A stretch of DNA of 64,000 nucleotides from Methylomonas sp. 11b (GCF_000515215.1 NZ_KI911557.1:3095741-3159740), one strand, 5' to 3'; shown: positions 19,340 through 28,261, counted from the stretch's first letter. The notes: a model not told the origin generated them from the sequence alone. Made by a program: numbers and translations.

Positions 19340-20500
19340 TCAAGCAACCTCTCTAACCAGACCTGCCAAAATCCGTAAGCCCAGCTCGGCCTGTCCAGCG
19401 TCGGCGTGACTGAAATTCAGACGCAGCTGGCCGCAGGCCTGCACATCCATCGGTAGGAAAGGTTCGCCGGGCATGAAGGCCACGCCGGCTTCGATAGCCT
19501 TGGGCAACAGTTTGCGAGTGTCGATTTGACGGTTCAGCGTCAGCCAGAAAAATAAGCCACCGGGCGGCGTTTGCCAAACGGCCAGATCGGAAAAATGCCG
19601 GCGTAGCGCGGCTTCAAACGCATCGCGGCGCTGGCGATAATGTCCGGCCAGTTCCACTAGCTGCTGGCTGCGATCTTGATCGTTCAGCTGTTGCAGCACC
19701 AACCATTGGCTGATGCGATTGCTGTGTAAATCGGCAGCCTGCTTCAGCCGGGTCAAAAAAGGCATTAATTCCGGCGACGCCACCAGATAGCCCAGGCGCA
19801 AGCCCGGCGCCAGACTTTTCGAAAACGATCCCTGGTAAATCCACGGCGCGTGCCGCAACAGAGCACACACCGGCGTGCGCTCGCAGTCGTCGTATACCAG
19901 ATCGCGGTAAGGGTCGTCCTCGAACAAAGGAATATTCGCTGCATCGCAGGCAGCGGCCAAGGCGGCACGTTCCGATGCATCCAGGCAGCGGCCGCTGGGG
20001 TTCTGAAACGTGGGTATCGCATAGGCAAACGCCGGCTTTTCCCGCTTAAAAGTATCCAGACCGGGATCACCGGCATCGTAAGACACAAAACGGGCGCCGA
20101 AAAAGCGAAACACCTGCAATGCCGCCAGATAAGTTGGCGCTTCCACGGCTACCGGCGTGCCGGGATCGATGAATAACTTGGCGACCAAATCGATGCCTTG
20201 CTGCGACCCTGACAAGATCAACACTTGTTCAGCCGAACATTCGACGCCCAGGCTTTGCATGTCTTCGGCAATCCGCTCGCGCAATTCCGCTTCGCCTTCG
20301 CTGGCGCCGTATTGCAGCATGTGCTGCGGCATGGCTTGCAGGTTGAATTGCGGAAAACTTTCCAACGATGGTAAGCCGCCGGCAAAGGAAATCATGCCGG
20401 GTCGGTCGACAACAGCCAGGATTTCGCGGATCGGCGACGGATGCAGGTCTTGGGTACGAGTGGAAAAGCGGATAGGATGTTGCAGTAAAAATGAGTTCAT
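19340..20500 (-). CDS. PLP-dependent aminotransferase (class I/II)
   Basis: A 386-residue fold-type I aminotransferase. Visible features are ISFAGGLPS at the N-terminus, the PTFQNPSGR segment, EDDPYRDL, and the PLP lysine in QGSFSKSLAPGLRLGY. These are typical of the 2-aminoadipate/MocR-related aminotransferase group without a DNA-binding domain. It is transcribed divergently from a MarR-type gene, and the shared promoter region carries two matched inverted repeats. The amino-acid substrate is not deducible. Confidence 0.9.
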   Translation of the reverse strand: MNSFLLQHPIRFSTRTQDLHPSPIREILAVVDRPGMISFAGGLPSLESFPQFNLQAMPQHMLQYGASEGEAELRERIAEDMQSLGVECSAEQVLILSGSQQGIDLVAKLFIDPGTPVAVEAPTYLAALQVFRFFGARFVSYDAGDPGLDTFKREKPAFAYAIPTFQNPSGRCLDASERAALAAACDAANIPLFEDDPYRDLVYDDCERTPVCALLRHAPWIYQGSFSKSLAPGLRLGYLVASPELMPFLTRLKQAADLHSNRISQWLVLQQLNDQDRSQQLVELAGHYRQRRDAFEAALRRHFSDLAVWQTPPGGLFFWLTLNRQIDTRKLLPKAIEAGVAFMPGEPFLPMDVQACGQLRLNFSHADAGQAELGLRILAGLVREVA

Positions 20501-20517
20501 GGCGAGCGCTGATAAAT

Positions 20518-20532
20518 GTCAATAAAGTTGAC
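20518..20532. promoter_or_regulatory. Operator-like inverted repeat, copy 1
   Basis: GTCAATAAAGTTGAC has arms GTCAA and TTGAC around a 5-base spacer. It lies 18 bases upstream of the aminotransferase start. A second repeat with identical arms and spacer length lies 48 bases away at the MarR start, which makes both strong candidates for MarR binding. Confidence 0.65.
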
Positions 20533-20565
20533 CTATAGCCATGCTAATAGCTCCCTGCCTATAAT

Positions 20566-20580
20566 GTCAACATGCTTGAC
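20566..20580. promoter_or_regulatory. Operator-like inverted repeat, copy 2
   Basis: GTCAACATGCTTGAC has the same arms and spacer length as copy 1. It overlaps a TATAAT (20560-20565) and contains the ATG at 20572 of the MarR-type gene. Its TTGACA on the minus strand could also serve as -35 of the aminotransferase promoter. Binding here would block both promoters. Confidence 0.65.
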
Positions 20581-21054
20581 CAATTAACTCACATCAATAA
20601 TCCTTCCCTTGATGCAACACAGACGCCGGACATGCGCGAAGCCGCGTTGCGCTTGGCTATCGAACAGTTTTACTTCGGCTATCGCGCCTTTACCGTACAG
20701 CCAGACCGCATCCTGGCTGAGCGTGGACTGGGGAGAGTGCATCACCGGATCTTGTATTTCGTCGGCCGCAATCCGCGGATTTCCGTGAACGCGTTATTGG
20801 CCATGCTCAGCGTCAGCAAACAAGCCTTGAACGCGCCGCTGCGGCAGTTAATGGACATGCAGTTGGTCATGATAGACACCGCCATGCACGATAAGCGGGT
20901 CCGCGAACTCAGCTTAACGCCGGCCGGCGCGGAATTGGAAGCACAACTGACCGGCACGCAAATGCAACAGCTGCAAACGGTATTCACACATGTCGGCGCC
21001 AAGGCCGAAGCCGGCTGGCATCAAGTGATGCGTAGCTTGAATGCACAAGGTTGA
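20572..21054 (+). CDS. MarR family transcriptional regulator
   Basis: A 160-residue winged-helix regulator: GRVHHRILYFVGRNPRISVNALLAML, recognition helix region SVSKQALNAPLRQLM, and wing DKRVRELSLTPAG. The ATG at 20572 lies inside an operator-like repeat and just 6 bases after a TATAAT, so translation may be leaderless, or may begin at the in-frame ATG at 20632. It is followed 6 bases later by the ECF sigma factor gene, with which it probably forms an operon. Confidence 0.88.
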   Translation: MLDQLTHINNPSLDATQTPDMREAALRLAIEQFYFGYRAFTVQPDRILAERGLGRVHHRILYFVGRNPRISVNALLAMLSVSKQALNAPLRQLMDMQLVMIDTAMHDKRVRELSLTPAGAELEAQLTGTQMQQLQTVFTHVGAKAEAGWHQVMRSLNAQG

Positions 21055-21060
21055 CCAGCG

Positions 21061-22287
21061 ATGCGCGAGAGAATCGACGCCATCTACCAAAGCGAATCTC
21101 GCCACGTACTGGCAACCTTGATCCGACTGCTCGGCGATTTCGATGTGGCCGAGGAAGCGCTCCACGATGCGTTTCGGGCTGCGCTCGAACAATGGCCGCG
21201 CGACGGCGTACCGGCCAATCCGCGCGCCTGGCTGGTCTCGGCCGGCCGCTTCAAGGCCATTGATGGTATGCGCCGGCAAGCCCGCTTCGACGTGCTGGAA
21301 GATGCCGATACTTTGGCCGATCCGTCCAGCGAAACGGACGACACCGATGACGAAGGCCTGGAAGACGACCGCCTGCGGCTGATCTTTACCTGTTGCCATC
21401 CAGCGCTGTCCCCGGATGCCCAAGTCGCATTGACGCTACGCGAAGTTTGCGGCCTGGCGACCGAGGAAATCGCCCGCGCCTTCCTGACGCCGACACCGAC
21501 GCTGGCGCAACGCATCGTCCGCGCCAAAACCAAGATCCGCGACGCCCGCATCCCCTATCAGGTGCCATCGCCATTAGAACTCCCACAACGCCTCGATTCG
21601 GTGTTACGGGTAATTTATCTGGTGTTCAACGAAGGCTACTCCGCTTCGTCCGGCAACGCGCTAACCCGGCACGATTTATCGGAAGAAGCGATACGCTTGG
21701 GACGCTTACTGGTCGAATTACTACCGGAGCCGGAAGCCCAAGGCTTATTGGCGTTGATGCTGCTGCACGAATCCCGCCGCGCCGCCAGAACCGGCGCCGA
21801 CGGCGAACTGATTTTGTTGGACGACCAAGACCGCAGTTTGTGGGACAGGGAACGCATCGCGGAAGGCTCGGCACTGGTGCAGCGGGCCGTGGTATCACAG
21901 CGCTATGGCCAGTACGCCGTGCAAGCCGCCATCGCTGCAGTGCATGCCAACGCCAGCCATGCCGCCGCGACGGATTGGCCGCAAATCGTCGCGCTCTATG
22001 AAGTCTTATTACGTATTGATGCTTCGCCGGTGATCGAATTAAACCGGGCCGTGGCGATAGCAATGCGGGATGGACCGGCGGCCGGGCTGGCTTTGATCGA
22101 TGCGATTTTACAGAACGGTGACCTTAGCGATTATCACCTGGCGCACGCGGCGCGGGCTGACTTGTTCCGGCGTCTGGGAAGAACCGACGAAGCGATCGCA
22201 GCTTACGAGCAAGCCCTGACTTTGACACGCCAGGAACCGGAACGGCGCTTTTTGGCGCGAAGATTGCGGGAAATCCGTGTCGAGTGA
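21061..22287 (+). CDS. ECF42-type RNA polymerase sigma factor with C-terminal TPR-like extension
   Basis: A 408-residue protein, about twice the size of a simple ECF sigma. Sigma region 2 is at about residues 10-75 (LLGDFDVAEEALHDAF, WLVSAGRFKAIDGMRRQ) and region 4 at about 110-165 (LREVCGLATEEIARAFL). A long helical extension contains LRVIYLVFNEGYSAS and ends in a TPR-like helix pair (AIAAYEQALTL). This is the architecture of the ECF42 group, which has no anti-sigma factor and whose targets typically encode DGPF (YCII-related) proteins. Two such proteins lie 4-6 kb downstream. It follows a MarR gene closely. Confidence 0.9.
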   Translation: MRERIDAIYQSESRHVLATLIRLLGDFDVAEEALHDAFRAALEQWPRDGVPANPRAWLVSAGRFKAIDGMRRQARFDVLEDADTLADPSSETDDTDDEGLEDDRLRLIFTCCHPALSPDAQVALTLREVCGLATEEIARAFLTPTPTLAQRIVRAKTKIRDARIPYQVPSPLELPQRLDSVLRVIYLVFNEGYSASSGNALTRHDLSEEAIRLGRLLVELLPEPEAQGLLALMLLHESRRAARTGADGELILLDDQDRSLWDRERIAEGSALVQRAVVSQRYGQYAVQAAIAAVHANASHAAATDWPQIVALYEVLLRIDASPVIELNRAVAIAMRDGPAAGLALIDAILQNGDLSDYHLAHAARADLFRRLGRTDEAIAAYEQALTLTRQEPERRFLARRLREIRVE

Positions 22288-22824
22288 CACCATTAGTGAA
22301 ACATGGGCGCTTGATTTTAAAGTGTTATTTCATTGTTTTAGTCACGCGCCATACCCACTTTCTGACACAACAAATGAAAAGTTTCGCGCCGCGCCATTCT
22401 GATAGAGCAAGTTCGGCCAAAGCCCCCTTACTTAAAAAGGTGCCATCCGCCATGAAATTGCGTCGATTGAAGTCGGGCCATTGTAGCCTCGATGCAGCGT
22501 TAGTGGAATCGAGGGCGTAGGCCTGCCGGCCATCAAACCCACATCGGCAATTAAAAGAAGCTGGCCTTCGAAACCTCGATTCCATCGAGGCTACTTGCTA
22601 ATTGCCCGTGGATCAAACAAGTAGAGCTCAGACAATCTCATTATGAAGAAATAATTACTATTTGTAATTCATGCGTTTAGGTTCAAAGTATTGCCTATAA
22701 TGAGGCCTGCCAATCTCGCCGCGTTGGCACAGCGGCATCAATACAAAACGAATCGCAGCATTCGGTATCGACAAGTTGGTATAAATGCATTAATAATCGA
22801 TTAGTTGGAAGAAAAAATAGACTT
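22288..22824. other. Intergenic region with a dispersed inverted repeat
   Basis: No gene is supported in these 537 bases; short ORFs here have no coding character. The central part holds an interrupted inverted repeat (listed separately). The right 200 bases are AT-rich and presumably contain the promoter of the Xre-ImmA gene. Confidence 0.6.
22483..22594. repeat. BoxC-like interrupted inverted repeat
   Basis: The left arm (22483-22514) starts GTAGCCTCGAT and ends GGAATCGAGG. The right arm (22574-22594) starts CCTCGATTCC and ends ATCGAGGCTAC, the complement of both ends. The pattern GTAGCC-N-GGATxxAGCG...GGAATCxxGG resembles the dispersed BoxC-type repeats of many proteobacteria. Confidence 0.55.
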
Positions 22825-23964
22825 ATGACCACCGCCAACATCAACACGACCATGCTGACCTGGGCGCGCGAGCGCTCCGGCGTCACCGTGTCTGAATTTG
22901 CCCGGAAGTGCGGTGTCAGCCTAGACAAGCTCAGCGAATGGGAGTCCGGCCACCGCTCTTTGACCTTTAAGCAGGCTATGACTTACGCCGAAAAGGCACA
23001 TATCCCATTCGGCTATTTGTTCCTTGCCCAGCCTCCAATCGACGAATTGCCTATTCCCGATTTAAGAACGATCGAGGGCCAAACCAACCGGAGACTCAGC
23101 GCGGAATTGCTCGATCTGATCAAGCTGATGCAACAGCGCCAGGAATGGTACAAAGACTATTTGCAACAGCATCTTGTCGGTCCAAATCCTATCGTTGGCC
23201 GCTTTGCCGTCAAAGATGGGGTAACCGCCATCGTGCGCGACATTCGCACCGAACTCGGCGTCGGCAATCACCCGCAACGCGGCAACTGGGAAGATTATTA
23301 CCGCGATCTGGTCAACCGTATCGAGTCTGTAGGGGTGTTGGTGATGCGCCAAAGCGATGTGGGCCACTACACGCGACCATTGCGCGTCGAAGAGTTTCGA
23401 GGTTTTGCAATTGCTGACAATTACGCGCCGATCATTTTCGTCAACCATGCCGATGCCTTGGGCGCACGGCTGTTCACCCTGGTCCACGAACTCTGCCATA
23501 TCTGGATCGGCCAGTCTGGCATTTCCGACGCTAGCACGCAAACCCATCGGGCAGAAGAGATTCTTTGTAATGCGGTAGCCGCCGAGTTTTTAGTCCCGGC
23601 CACCGAATTTCAGACCATATGGAGGCATGGTCTGGACAACTGGCAGTCCAATTTGGCGACTTTGGAATCGCATTTCCACGTCAGCACGTGGACCTTGGCG
23701 CGCCGCGCGCTGGCTTTAAACTACATAACTCAGGACGAATACCAGCGTTATATCAACGCCCAGCAAGCGGCTTATCGGGATCGCGACGACAGCGGCGGCC
23801 CCGGTTATTACCGGACCAAAAAAGCCCAGATTAGCCAGCGTTTTTCCCGCGCGGTCGTCAGTGAGGCTCTCAGCGGTCAACTTTTACTCCGCGAAGCTAG
23901 TCAGTTATTGGGCGGTATCAAACCCGACAAAATCGCCACCTTTGCCAAGGAGTTGGGCGTTTGA
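22825..23964 (+). CDS. Xre-type regulator with ImmA/IrrE metallopeptidase domain
   Basis: A 379-residue protein. An N-terminal Xre helix-turn-helix (about residues 12-60: SGVTVSEFARKCGVSLDKLSEWESG) is followed by an ImmA/IrrE zinc peptidase domain with HELCH at 221-225 and a downstream EILCNAVAAEFLVP helix. The stop overlaps the TTG start of a PIN-like gene (TTGA). Pairs of this type are annotated as antitoxin plus DUF4411 toxin; the Xre-ImmA part would be the antitoxin and repressor. Confidence 0.9.
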   Translation: MTTANINTTMLTWARERSGVTVSEFARKCGVSLDKLSEWESGHRSLTFKQAMTYAEKAHIPFGYLFLAQPPIDELPIPDLRTIEGQTNRRLSAELLDLIKLMQQRQEWYKDYLQQHLVGPNPIVGRFAVKDGVTAIVRDIRTELGVGNHPQRGNWEDYYRDLVNRIESVGVLVMRQSDVGHYTRPLRVEEFRGFAIADNYAPIIFVNHADALGARLFTLVHELCHIWIGQSGISDASTQTHRAEEILCNAVAAEFLVPATEFQTIWRHGLDNWQSNLATLESHFHVSTWTLARRALALNYITQDEYQRYINAQQAAYRDRDDSGGPGYYRTKKAQISQRFSRAVVSEALSGQLLLREASQLLGGIKPDKIATFAKELGV

Positions 23965-24452
23965 AATATCTTCTCGATTCCAATACCTACATTCAAGCCA
24001 AGAATTTCTATTACGGCATGGACATCTGTCCTGCTTATTGGGATTGGCTGGATCGGCAATTTCAAGCGGGTTTGGTCGCCAGTGTTCAGATGATAGGCAA
24101 GGAACTTAAAGACGGTCACGACGAACTAGCCGCATGGGCCAAGGCGCGATCAGAACACTTCATCAACAACGACGACACCGAAACCCAGTCGGTGTTTTCC
24201 GAAATTGTTCAAAGTGTCGCAGCCGGCGACTATAACCCCGGCAATCGCGACAACTTCTTAGCAAAAGCCGATCCCTGGCTCATCGCCAAAGCTAAAACCC
24301 TTGGGGCAACGGTGGTCACCCACGAAGCCTTGGTTGCACCGAACACCAAGAAAGTCAAAGTTCCCAACATTTGCCTGCAATTCGGTGTGCCTTGCCTGGA
24401 CACGTTTCAGTTTCTGCGGGAATTGAATGCGCGGTTTGTTTTGGAACACTAA
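23961..24452 (+). CDS. PIN-like DUF4411 protein (putative toxin)
   Basis: A 163-residue protein beginning KYLLDSNTYIQA, with the N-terminal acidic residue of a PIN nuclease (Asp6), and later DPWLIAKAKTLGATVVTHE, which carries the second acidic and threonine motifs. This is the DUF4411 branch of the PIN fold, presumed RNase. It begins with TTG, overlapping the upstream stop, so expression is translationally coupled and probably low relative to the partner. Confidence 0.85.
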   Translation: MKYLLDSNTYIQAKNFYYGMDICPAYWDWLDRQFQAGLVASVQMIGKELKDGHDELAAWAKARSEHFINNDDTETQSVFSEIVQSVAAGDYNPGNRDNFLAKADPWLIAKAKTLGATVVTHEALVAPNTKKVKVPNICLQFGVPCLDTFQFLRELNARFVLEH

Positions 24453-24495
24453 AGCAAAATGCACTGAGTTGTGACAATCGGCAATCGAAGAATAG

Positions 24496-25260
24496 TTATC
24501 TGGCTTGGCCGGCTAAATACTGCATTTCTTTAGCCCCGCTGAGGTAATGACAATGGAATTCCGCCAGGCTTGGCTCGGAGGCAGTTTTCTCTACATAACC
24601 GTTCAACACCGGCAGTTGCTGCTGAGCAATCTGCTGGGCATTGGGATGGCGAATCGCGGTCAAAAATGACGACAGGCTGGTCACCACTTGTCCGCCTTTG
24701 GGTTTAAGCGACACTTTGGCCAGACTATCGACCAACTGCGGCGTGTACTTCAACATATAGTCCGCATAGCGGCGAATCTGCGGAATCTGATCCTCCAGTT
24801 CCTGGCGTTCCGCATCAAAGTCCTCGCGAAACACGATTTTTTTGTCGGCAAACACCAACGGCGCAGACTCTGAAGTATCGCAGGCCCAACCAGGTTGCGG
24901 CGTTAATAGCTCGGCTTGAAATTGCTCGTCCCGATACGGATAAAACGGCATGGTTCGGCAACGCGCGGGTTTATCGGTGTGAATGCCGCACAGATTATCG
25001 GCCGCCAGCGCCGGACACGGAAACGACGGCGGAATATAGGCAGTCGGCACAATCAATACCGCTAATTCTTTCCTGTTAGCCAGTTTTATCGTGGCTCCTA
25101 GCTGGGACACCATCGTAAAGTCTTTACCGCCTTGCCGCACCGGCGTCCAGACCATGGCTAATGGGAAGCGGTCCGCATACTTAAACGCATCGTTTACTGT
25201 CAGTGGCAATTGTCCATAACAGCATTTGCCGCACGCGGTACAGTGAAAACGCTGCGTCAT
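24496..25260 (-). CDS. YkgJ family cysteine-cluster protein
   Basis: A 254-residue soluble protein with the cysteine signature of the YkgJ family: CTACGKCC near the N-terminus, then CPAL...CGIH and [12 protein letters not shown]. These cysteines probably bind zinc or an Fe-S cluster. The C-terminal half is helical and not recognised. Its start overlaps the stop of the upstream ychJ-like gene by four bases. Confidence 0.85.
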   Translation of the reverse strand: MTQRFHCTACGKCCYGQLPLTVNDAFKYADRFPLAMVWTPVRQGGKDFTMVSQLGATIKLANRKELAVLIVPTAYIPPSFPCPALAADNLCGIHTDKPARCRTMPFYPYRDEQFQAELLTPQPGWACDTSESAPLVFADKKIVFREDFDAERQELEDQIPQIRRYADYMLKYTPQLVDSLAKVSLKPKGGQVVTSLSSFLTAIRHPNAQQIAQQQLPVLNGYVEKTASEPSLAEFHCHYLSGAKEMQYLAGQAR

Positions 25261-25751
25261 TCCTGCTCTAATTCAGTCGTGGTACCGCAGCATTTTTTGG
25301 CTTTTTTGCCCGACCCGCACGGACAGGGGTCGTTACGGCCCACTTTGCTGACTACCCGCTGCGTGACTTTGGGATTGAGATCGCCGCTGACATACAGCCA
25401 CTCGCCGTTTTCGCGGCGGAAACTAGCTAACTCGGTTTGCACCAAATCCTGTTTGTCGCGGCGAAATTTTATGGTGAATTCGACTTGCGCCGTATCGCCG
25501 ATTTCCGTGGCATTGCGAATTTCCAGGCTGCGCCACTCGCATTCTTCCGCCATGCGCTCGGCTTCCGCTCGATTGAAATCCTCCTTAATTTCCGGGGCGT
25601 GGGTACGCTCGATATGATCCAGCTTCCGTTGTACGAAAGCCGTGTAACGTGAACGCATCAAGGCTTCGGCGGTGGGCGCCGGCACACCATCGATGATAGG
25701 GCCGCAGCATTCGGCATAATCCAGTTTGGAGCCGCAAGGGCATAGCGTCAT
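25257..25751 (-). CDS. ychJ: YchJ family protein with two SEC-C motifs
   Basis: A 164-residue protein with an SEC-C zinc motif at each end: [14 protein letters not shown] at residues 4-17 and [14 protein letters not shown] near the C-terminus. Between them is an NTF2-like YchJ domain ([11 protein letters not shown]...). SEC-C motifs in SecA bind SecB or ribosomes; the role of YchJ is not known. It is translationally coupled to the downstream YkgJ gene. Confidence 0.9.
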   Translation of the reverse strand: MTLCPCGSKLDYAECCGPIIDGVPAPTAEALMRSRYTAFVQRKLDHIERTHAPEIKEDFNRAEAERMAEECEWRSLEIRNATEIGDTAQVEFTIKFRRDKQDLVQTELASFRRENGEWLYVSGDLNPKVTQRVVSKVGRNDPCPCGSGKKAKKCCGTTTELEQE

Positions 25752-25914
25752 CGTTGATCTCCGGTCAGATTGTGAAAAATTGAGGTCGATCTAGCCATGG
25801 TAAGCGACAGCCGGGCTTCTGCTCAATGGCAAGGCGCGGGAAAATATTCACCCACATGGATTTTCAGCAATTTATCTCAGCGAGTTACCGGTGAAAGCAA
25901 AAAAGCATATTCGT

Positions 25915-25942
25915 TGTCGAATTTGCCCAGCCCCGAACGACC
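25915..25942 (+). promoter_or_regulatory. Candidate ECF42 promoter upstream of the first DGPF gene
   Basis: TGTCGA (25915-25920) is followed after 17 bases by CGACC (25938-25942), about 41 bases before the ATG. This matches the -35 TGTCGA and -10 CGA pattern I associate with ECF42 sigma factors. A second instance with the same spacing lies upstream of the next operon. Confidence 0.6.
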
Positions 25943-25982
25943 ATTCGGTACGAACCCTATTTTTTAGCCCAAGGAGTTGACC

Positions 25983-26360
25983 ATGAAATACCTATGCCTG
26001 ATTTGCGCCGAAACCGTGATGGAGGGGATGTCGGATGACGCGGCAGCCAAACATTTTGATGAATACACCGAATTTACCCAAGCCATTCGCGACAGCGGCC
26101 ATTACCTGAGCTGCAATCGGCTTTTGCCGGCCAATGCCGCCATCACGCTGCGAGTGCGCGGCGGTAAAGTGAGCGTTACCGACGGCCCGTTCGCGGAAAC
26201 CAAGGAACAACTCGGCGGCTATTACCTGATCGAAGCCGACGATTTGAACGAAGCCATCCAGGTAGCCGCAAGGATACCCGGAGCGAAGTTGGGTTGCGTG
26301 GAAATCCGGCCGGTAGCGGAAGATCCAAAGACTTTAGAAGCGCTGGGACTGGTTAAATGA
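25983..26360 (+). CDS. DGPF domain (YCII-related) protein
   Basis: The ATG at 25983 follows AAGGAG; the TTG six bases earlier is rejected. The 125-residue protein contains the hallmark DGPFAETKEQLGGYYLIEA in its centre and ends with the second strand set (LGCVEIRPV). DGPF proteins have a ferredoxin-like fold; their enzymatic role is not established. They are the standard targets of ECF42 sigma factors, and this gene has its own candidate ECF42 promoter. Confidence 0.92.
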   Translation: MKYLCLICAETVMEGMSDDAAAKHFDEYTEFTQAIRDSGHYLSCNRLLPANAAITLRVRGGKVSVTDGPFAETKEQLGGYYLIEADDLNEAIQVAARIPGAKLGCVEIRPVAEDPKTLEALGLVK

Positions 26361-26401
26361 AATGCGGCCCGGACCTGGCGGACGAAAAAAATTTTACGCG
26401 A

Positions 26402-26428
26402 TGTCGATTTAAGTAAAGGCCGTTCGAC
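26402..26428 (+). promoter_or_regulatory. Candidate ECF42 promoter upstream of the VOC/DGPF operon
   Basis: TGTCGA (26402-26407), a 17-base spacer and CGAC (26425-26428) lie about 53 bases before the first VOC gene. The hexamer, spacing and CGAC are the same as in the promoter candidate at 25915. Two such matches upstream of DGPF-type genes make chance unlikely. Confidence 0.6.
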
Positions 26429-26480
26429 TAAGGATGCAAGCCATAGTTATCAGTACTCACCCCCAATCGAGGAAAACCCC

Positions 26481-26972
26481 ATGACCGCCAACATTAAACC
26501 CATACCCGACGGCTACCACACGCTTACCCCTTATCTGGTAGTGCAAGGCGCCGCGCAGGCACTGGAATTTTATAAAAATGCCTTCGCAGCCAGTGAACTA
26601 TCCCGCCTGAATACGCCGGATGGCAACGTAGCTCACGCCGAATTCAAGATCGGCGATTCGATATTCATGCTCGCTGACGAAAATCCGCACTGTACCGATC
26701 TTTCGCCAGCATTGCTGGGCGGTACGCCGGTCAAACTATTCTTGTACGTCACTGATGTCGATACGGTGTTTGCCGCCGCGATAAAGGTCGGTGCCACATC
26801 GACGATGCCGCCCACCAATCAGTTCTGGGGCGACCGGATGGGCGCGGTTTGCGATCCGTTCGGCCATCAATGGCTGATTGCCACGCATATCGAAGATGTC
26901 GATCCCAGCGAAATGCCCAGTCGTATGGCTGCATTCTTCGCGGCGCAAGCGGCTAGTGCCGAACCGCAATAA
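26481..26972 (+). CDS. VOC family (PhnB/glyoxalase-like) protein
   Basis: A 163-residue protein of the vicinal oxygen chelate fold: LTPYLVVQGAAQALEFYKNAF at the start, HAEFKIGDSIFMLAD, and DPFGHQWLIATH at the end. This matches the PhnB-like subgroup. Such proteins often act as metal-dependent lyases, dioxygenases or antibiotic-binding proteins, and the activity here is unknown. It is the first gene of the operon behind the second ECF42 promoter candidate. Its leader CGAGGAAAACCCC is nearly identical to that of the SRPBCC gene at 28297. Confidence 0.88.
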   Translation: MTANIKPIPDGYHTLTPYLVVQGAAQALEFYKNAFAASELSRLNTPDGNVAHAEFKIGDSIFMLADENPHCTDLSPALLGGTPVKLFLYVTDVDTVFAAAIKVGATSTMPPTNQFWGDRMGAVCDPFGHQWLIATHIEDVDPSEMPSRMAAFFAAQAASAEPQ

Positions 26973-26981
26973 GGAGCTGAC

Positions 26982-27389
26982 ATGAACACTCAAATTTTCG
27001 TCAATCTTCCGGTAAAAAACCTACCTAACTCCATCGCCTTTTTTACCCGACTGGGTTACACCTTCAATCCGCAATTTACCAACGACGACGCGGCTTGCAT
27101 GGTCGTTAGCGACACTATTTTCGTGATGTTGCTGACCGAGAACTTCTTCCAGTCCTTCACGCCCAAAGCCATTTGCGATGCCACTAAAAGTACGGAAATG
27201 TTGTTATGCCTATCGGCGGAAAGCCGGGAAAACGTCGATACCATGGTCAGCACGGCCATCGCTGCCGGCGGCACGCTGTACAAGGAACCGCAAGATCACG
27301 GCTTTATGTATGCTCACGGCTTTCAGGATCCGGATGGCCACATCTGGGAATATTGTTACATGGAGCCCGGCGCGGTGTGCCAAGGCTAA
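26982..27389 (+). CDS. VOC family protein
   Basis: A 135-residue glyoxalase/bleomycin-resistance-like protein: IFVNLPVKNLPNSIAFFTRLGY and the C-terminal FQDPDGHIWEY metal-ligand segment. It follows the first VOC gene after 9 bases with an AAGGAG ribosome site. It is distinct in sequence from its neighbour, so not a recent duplication. Confidence 0.88.
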   Translation: MNTQIFVNLPVKNLPNSIAFFTRLGYTFNPQFTNDDAACMVVSDTIFVMLLTENFFQSFTPKAICDATKSTEMLLCLSAESRENVDTMVSTAIAAGGTLYKEPQDHGFMYAHGFQDPDGHIWEYCYMEPGAVCQG

Positions 27390-27400
27390 AGGAGACCGGC

Positions 27401-27754
27401 ATGAAATATATGTTACTGATTTATCTTGAAGAACACAGCCTGGACGAAGCCGATCGGCAAGCTTGTTATGTGGAGTCCACCCAACTCGCGCACAAGCTCA
27501 AAGCCAACGGCCAATACCTGGCCGCCAGCCCCTTACAGCCCACGACCATGGCGACCAGTGTACGGGTGCGCGACGGCAAGCGCTTCGTCACCGACGGCCC
27601 GTTTGCGGAAACCCGCGAACAACTGGGCGGCTACTATCTGGTCGAGGCTCAGGATCTGGACGCCGCCATCGCTATCGCCGAGCAGATTCCGATGGCGCGC
27701 AAGGGTACCGTCGAAGTGCGGCCGCTGATCGAGATCCCTAGCCTGCCGTTGTAA
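27401..27754 (+). CDS. DGPF domain (YCII-related) protein, second copy
   Basis: The ATG at 27401 follows AAAGGAG. The 117-residue protein carries TDGPFAETREQLGGYYLVEA, nearly the same core as the first DGPF protein, and ends GTVEVRPLIE. A longer in-frame extension to 27206 overlaps the VOC gene and is rejected. It belongs to the ECF42-associated operon. Confidence 0.92.
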   Translation: MKYMLLIYLEEHSLDEADRQACYVESTQLAHKLKANGQYLAASPLQPTTMATSVRVRDGKRFVTDGPFAETREQLGGYYLVEAQDLDAAIAIAEQIPMARKGTVEVRPLIEIPSLPL

Positions 27755-27778
27755 AACGCAACCGAAGAGGAGCAAGCA

Positions 27779-28261
27779 ATGAAAATTGAACTGCAGAAAG
27801 AACACGAATGGCTACAACAACTGCTTGGCGAATGGACCTATGTGTCCGAATGCGTAACGGAGCCCGGCCAGCCGCCCGAGAAATTCGAAGGCACCGAAAG
27901 CGTGCGCAGCTTGGGCGGATTGTGGCTATTGTGCGAGGGTTGCGGCGAAATGCCGGGCGGCGGCACTGCGACTATGTTGATGACATTGGGTTACGACGCT
28001 CGGCAGCAGCGCTTTGTAGGCACCTGGATAGGCTCGATGATGACCCATCTCTGGATTTACGACGGCGCGCTGGACGCCAATGGCACTGTGCTAACGCTGA
28101 ATACCGAAGGTCCGTGTTGCGCTAGCGAAGGCAAGTTGGCCAAGCAGCGCGACGTGATCAGCCTGCAGAGTCCGCAGCAACGCTTATTGACTTCCTATCT
28201 ACTCGACGACGAAGGCCAATGGCAGCTATTCATGACGGCGCAGTATCGGCGCAAAACATAG
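27779..28261 (+). CDS. DUF1579 family protein
   Basis: A 160-residue soluble protein starting with HEWLQQLLGEWTYVSECV and containing SVRSLGGLWLLCEGCGEMPG and MTLGYDARQQRFVGTWIGSM, the DUF1579 signature. The fold is a lipocalin-like barrel of unknown function. DUF1579 genes are frequent companions of DGPF and VOC genes in ECF-controlled clusters. A GAGGAG ribosome site precedes the ATG. Confidence 0.85.
   Translation: MKIELQKEHEWLQQLLGEWTYVSECVTEPGQPPEKFEGTESVRSLGGLWLLCEGCGEMPGGGTATMLMTLGYDARQQRFVGTWIGSMMTHLWIYDGALDANGTVLTLNTEGPCCASEGKLAKQRDVISLQSPQQRLLTSYLLDDEGQWQLFMTAQYRRKT

Noticed and set aside
22284..22520. A 78-codon ORF after the sigma factor gene
   Set aside because: It runs into a dispersed repeat, has no ribosome site and no coding character.
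25752..25870. A third TGTCG...CGAC pair on the minus strand upstream of ychJ
   Set aside because: The hexamer is TGTCGC rather than TGTCGA and the spacer is 15 bases, so it does not match the two good ECF42 promoter candidates.
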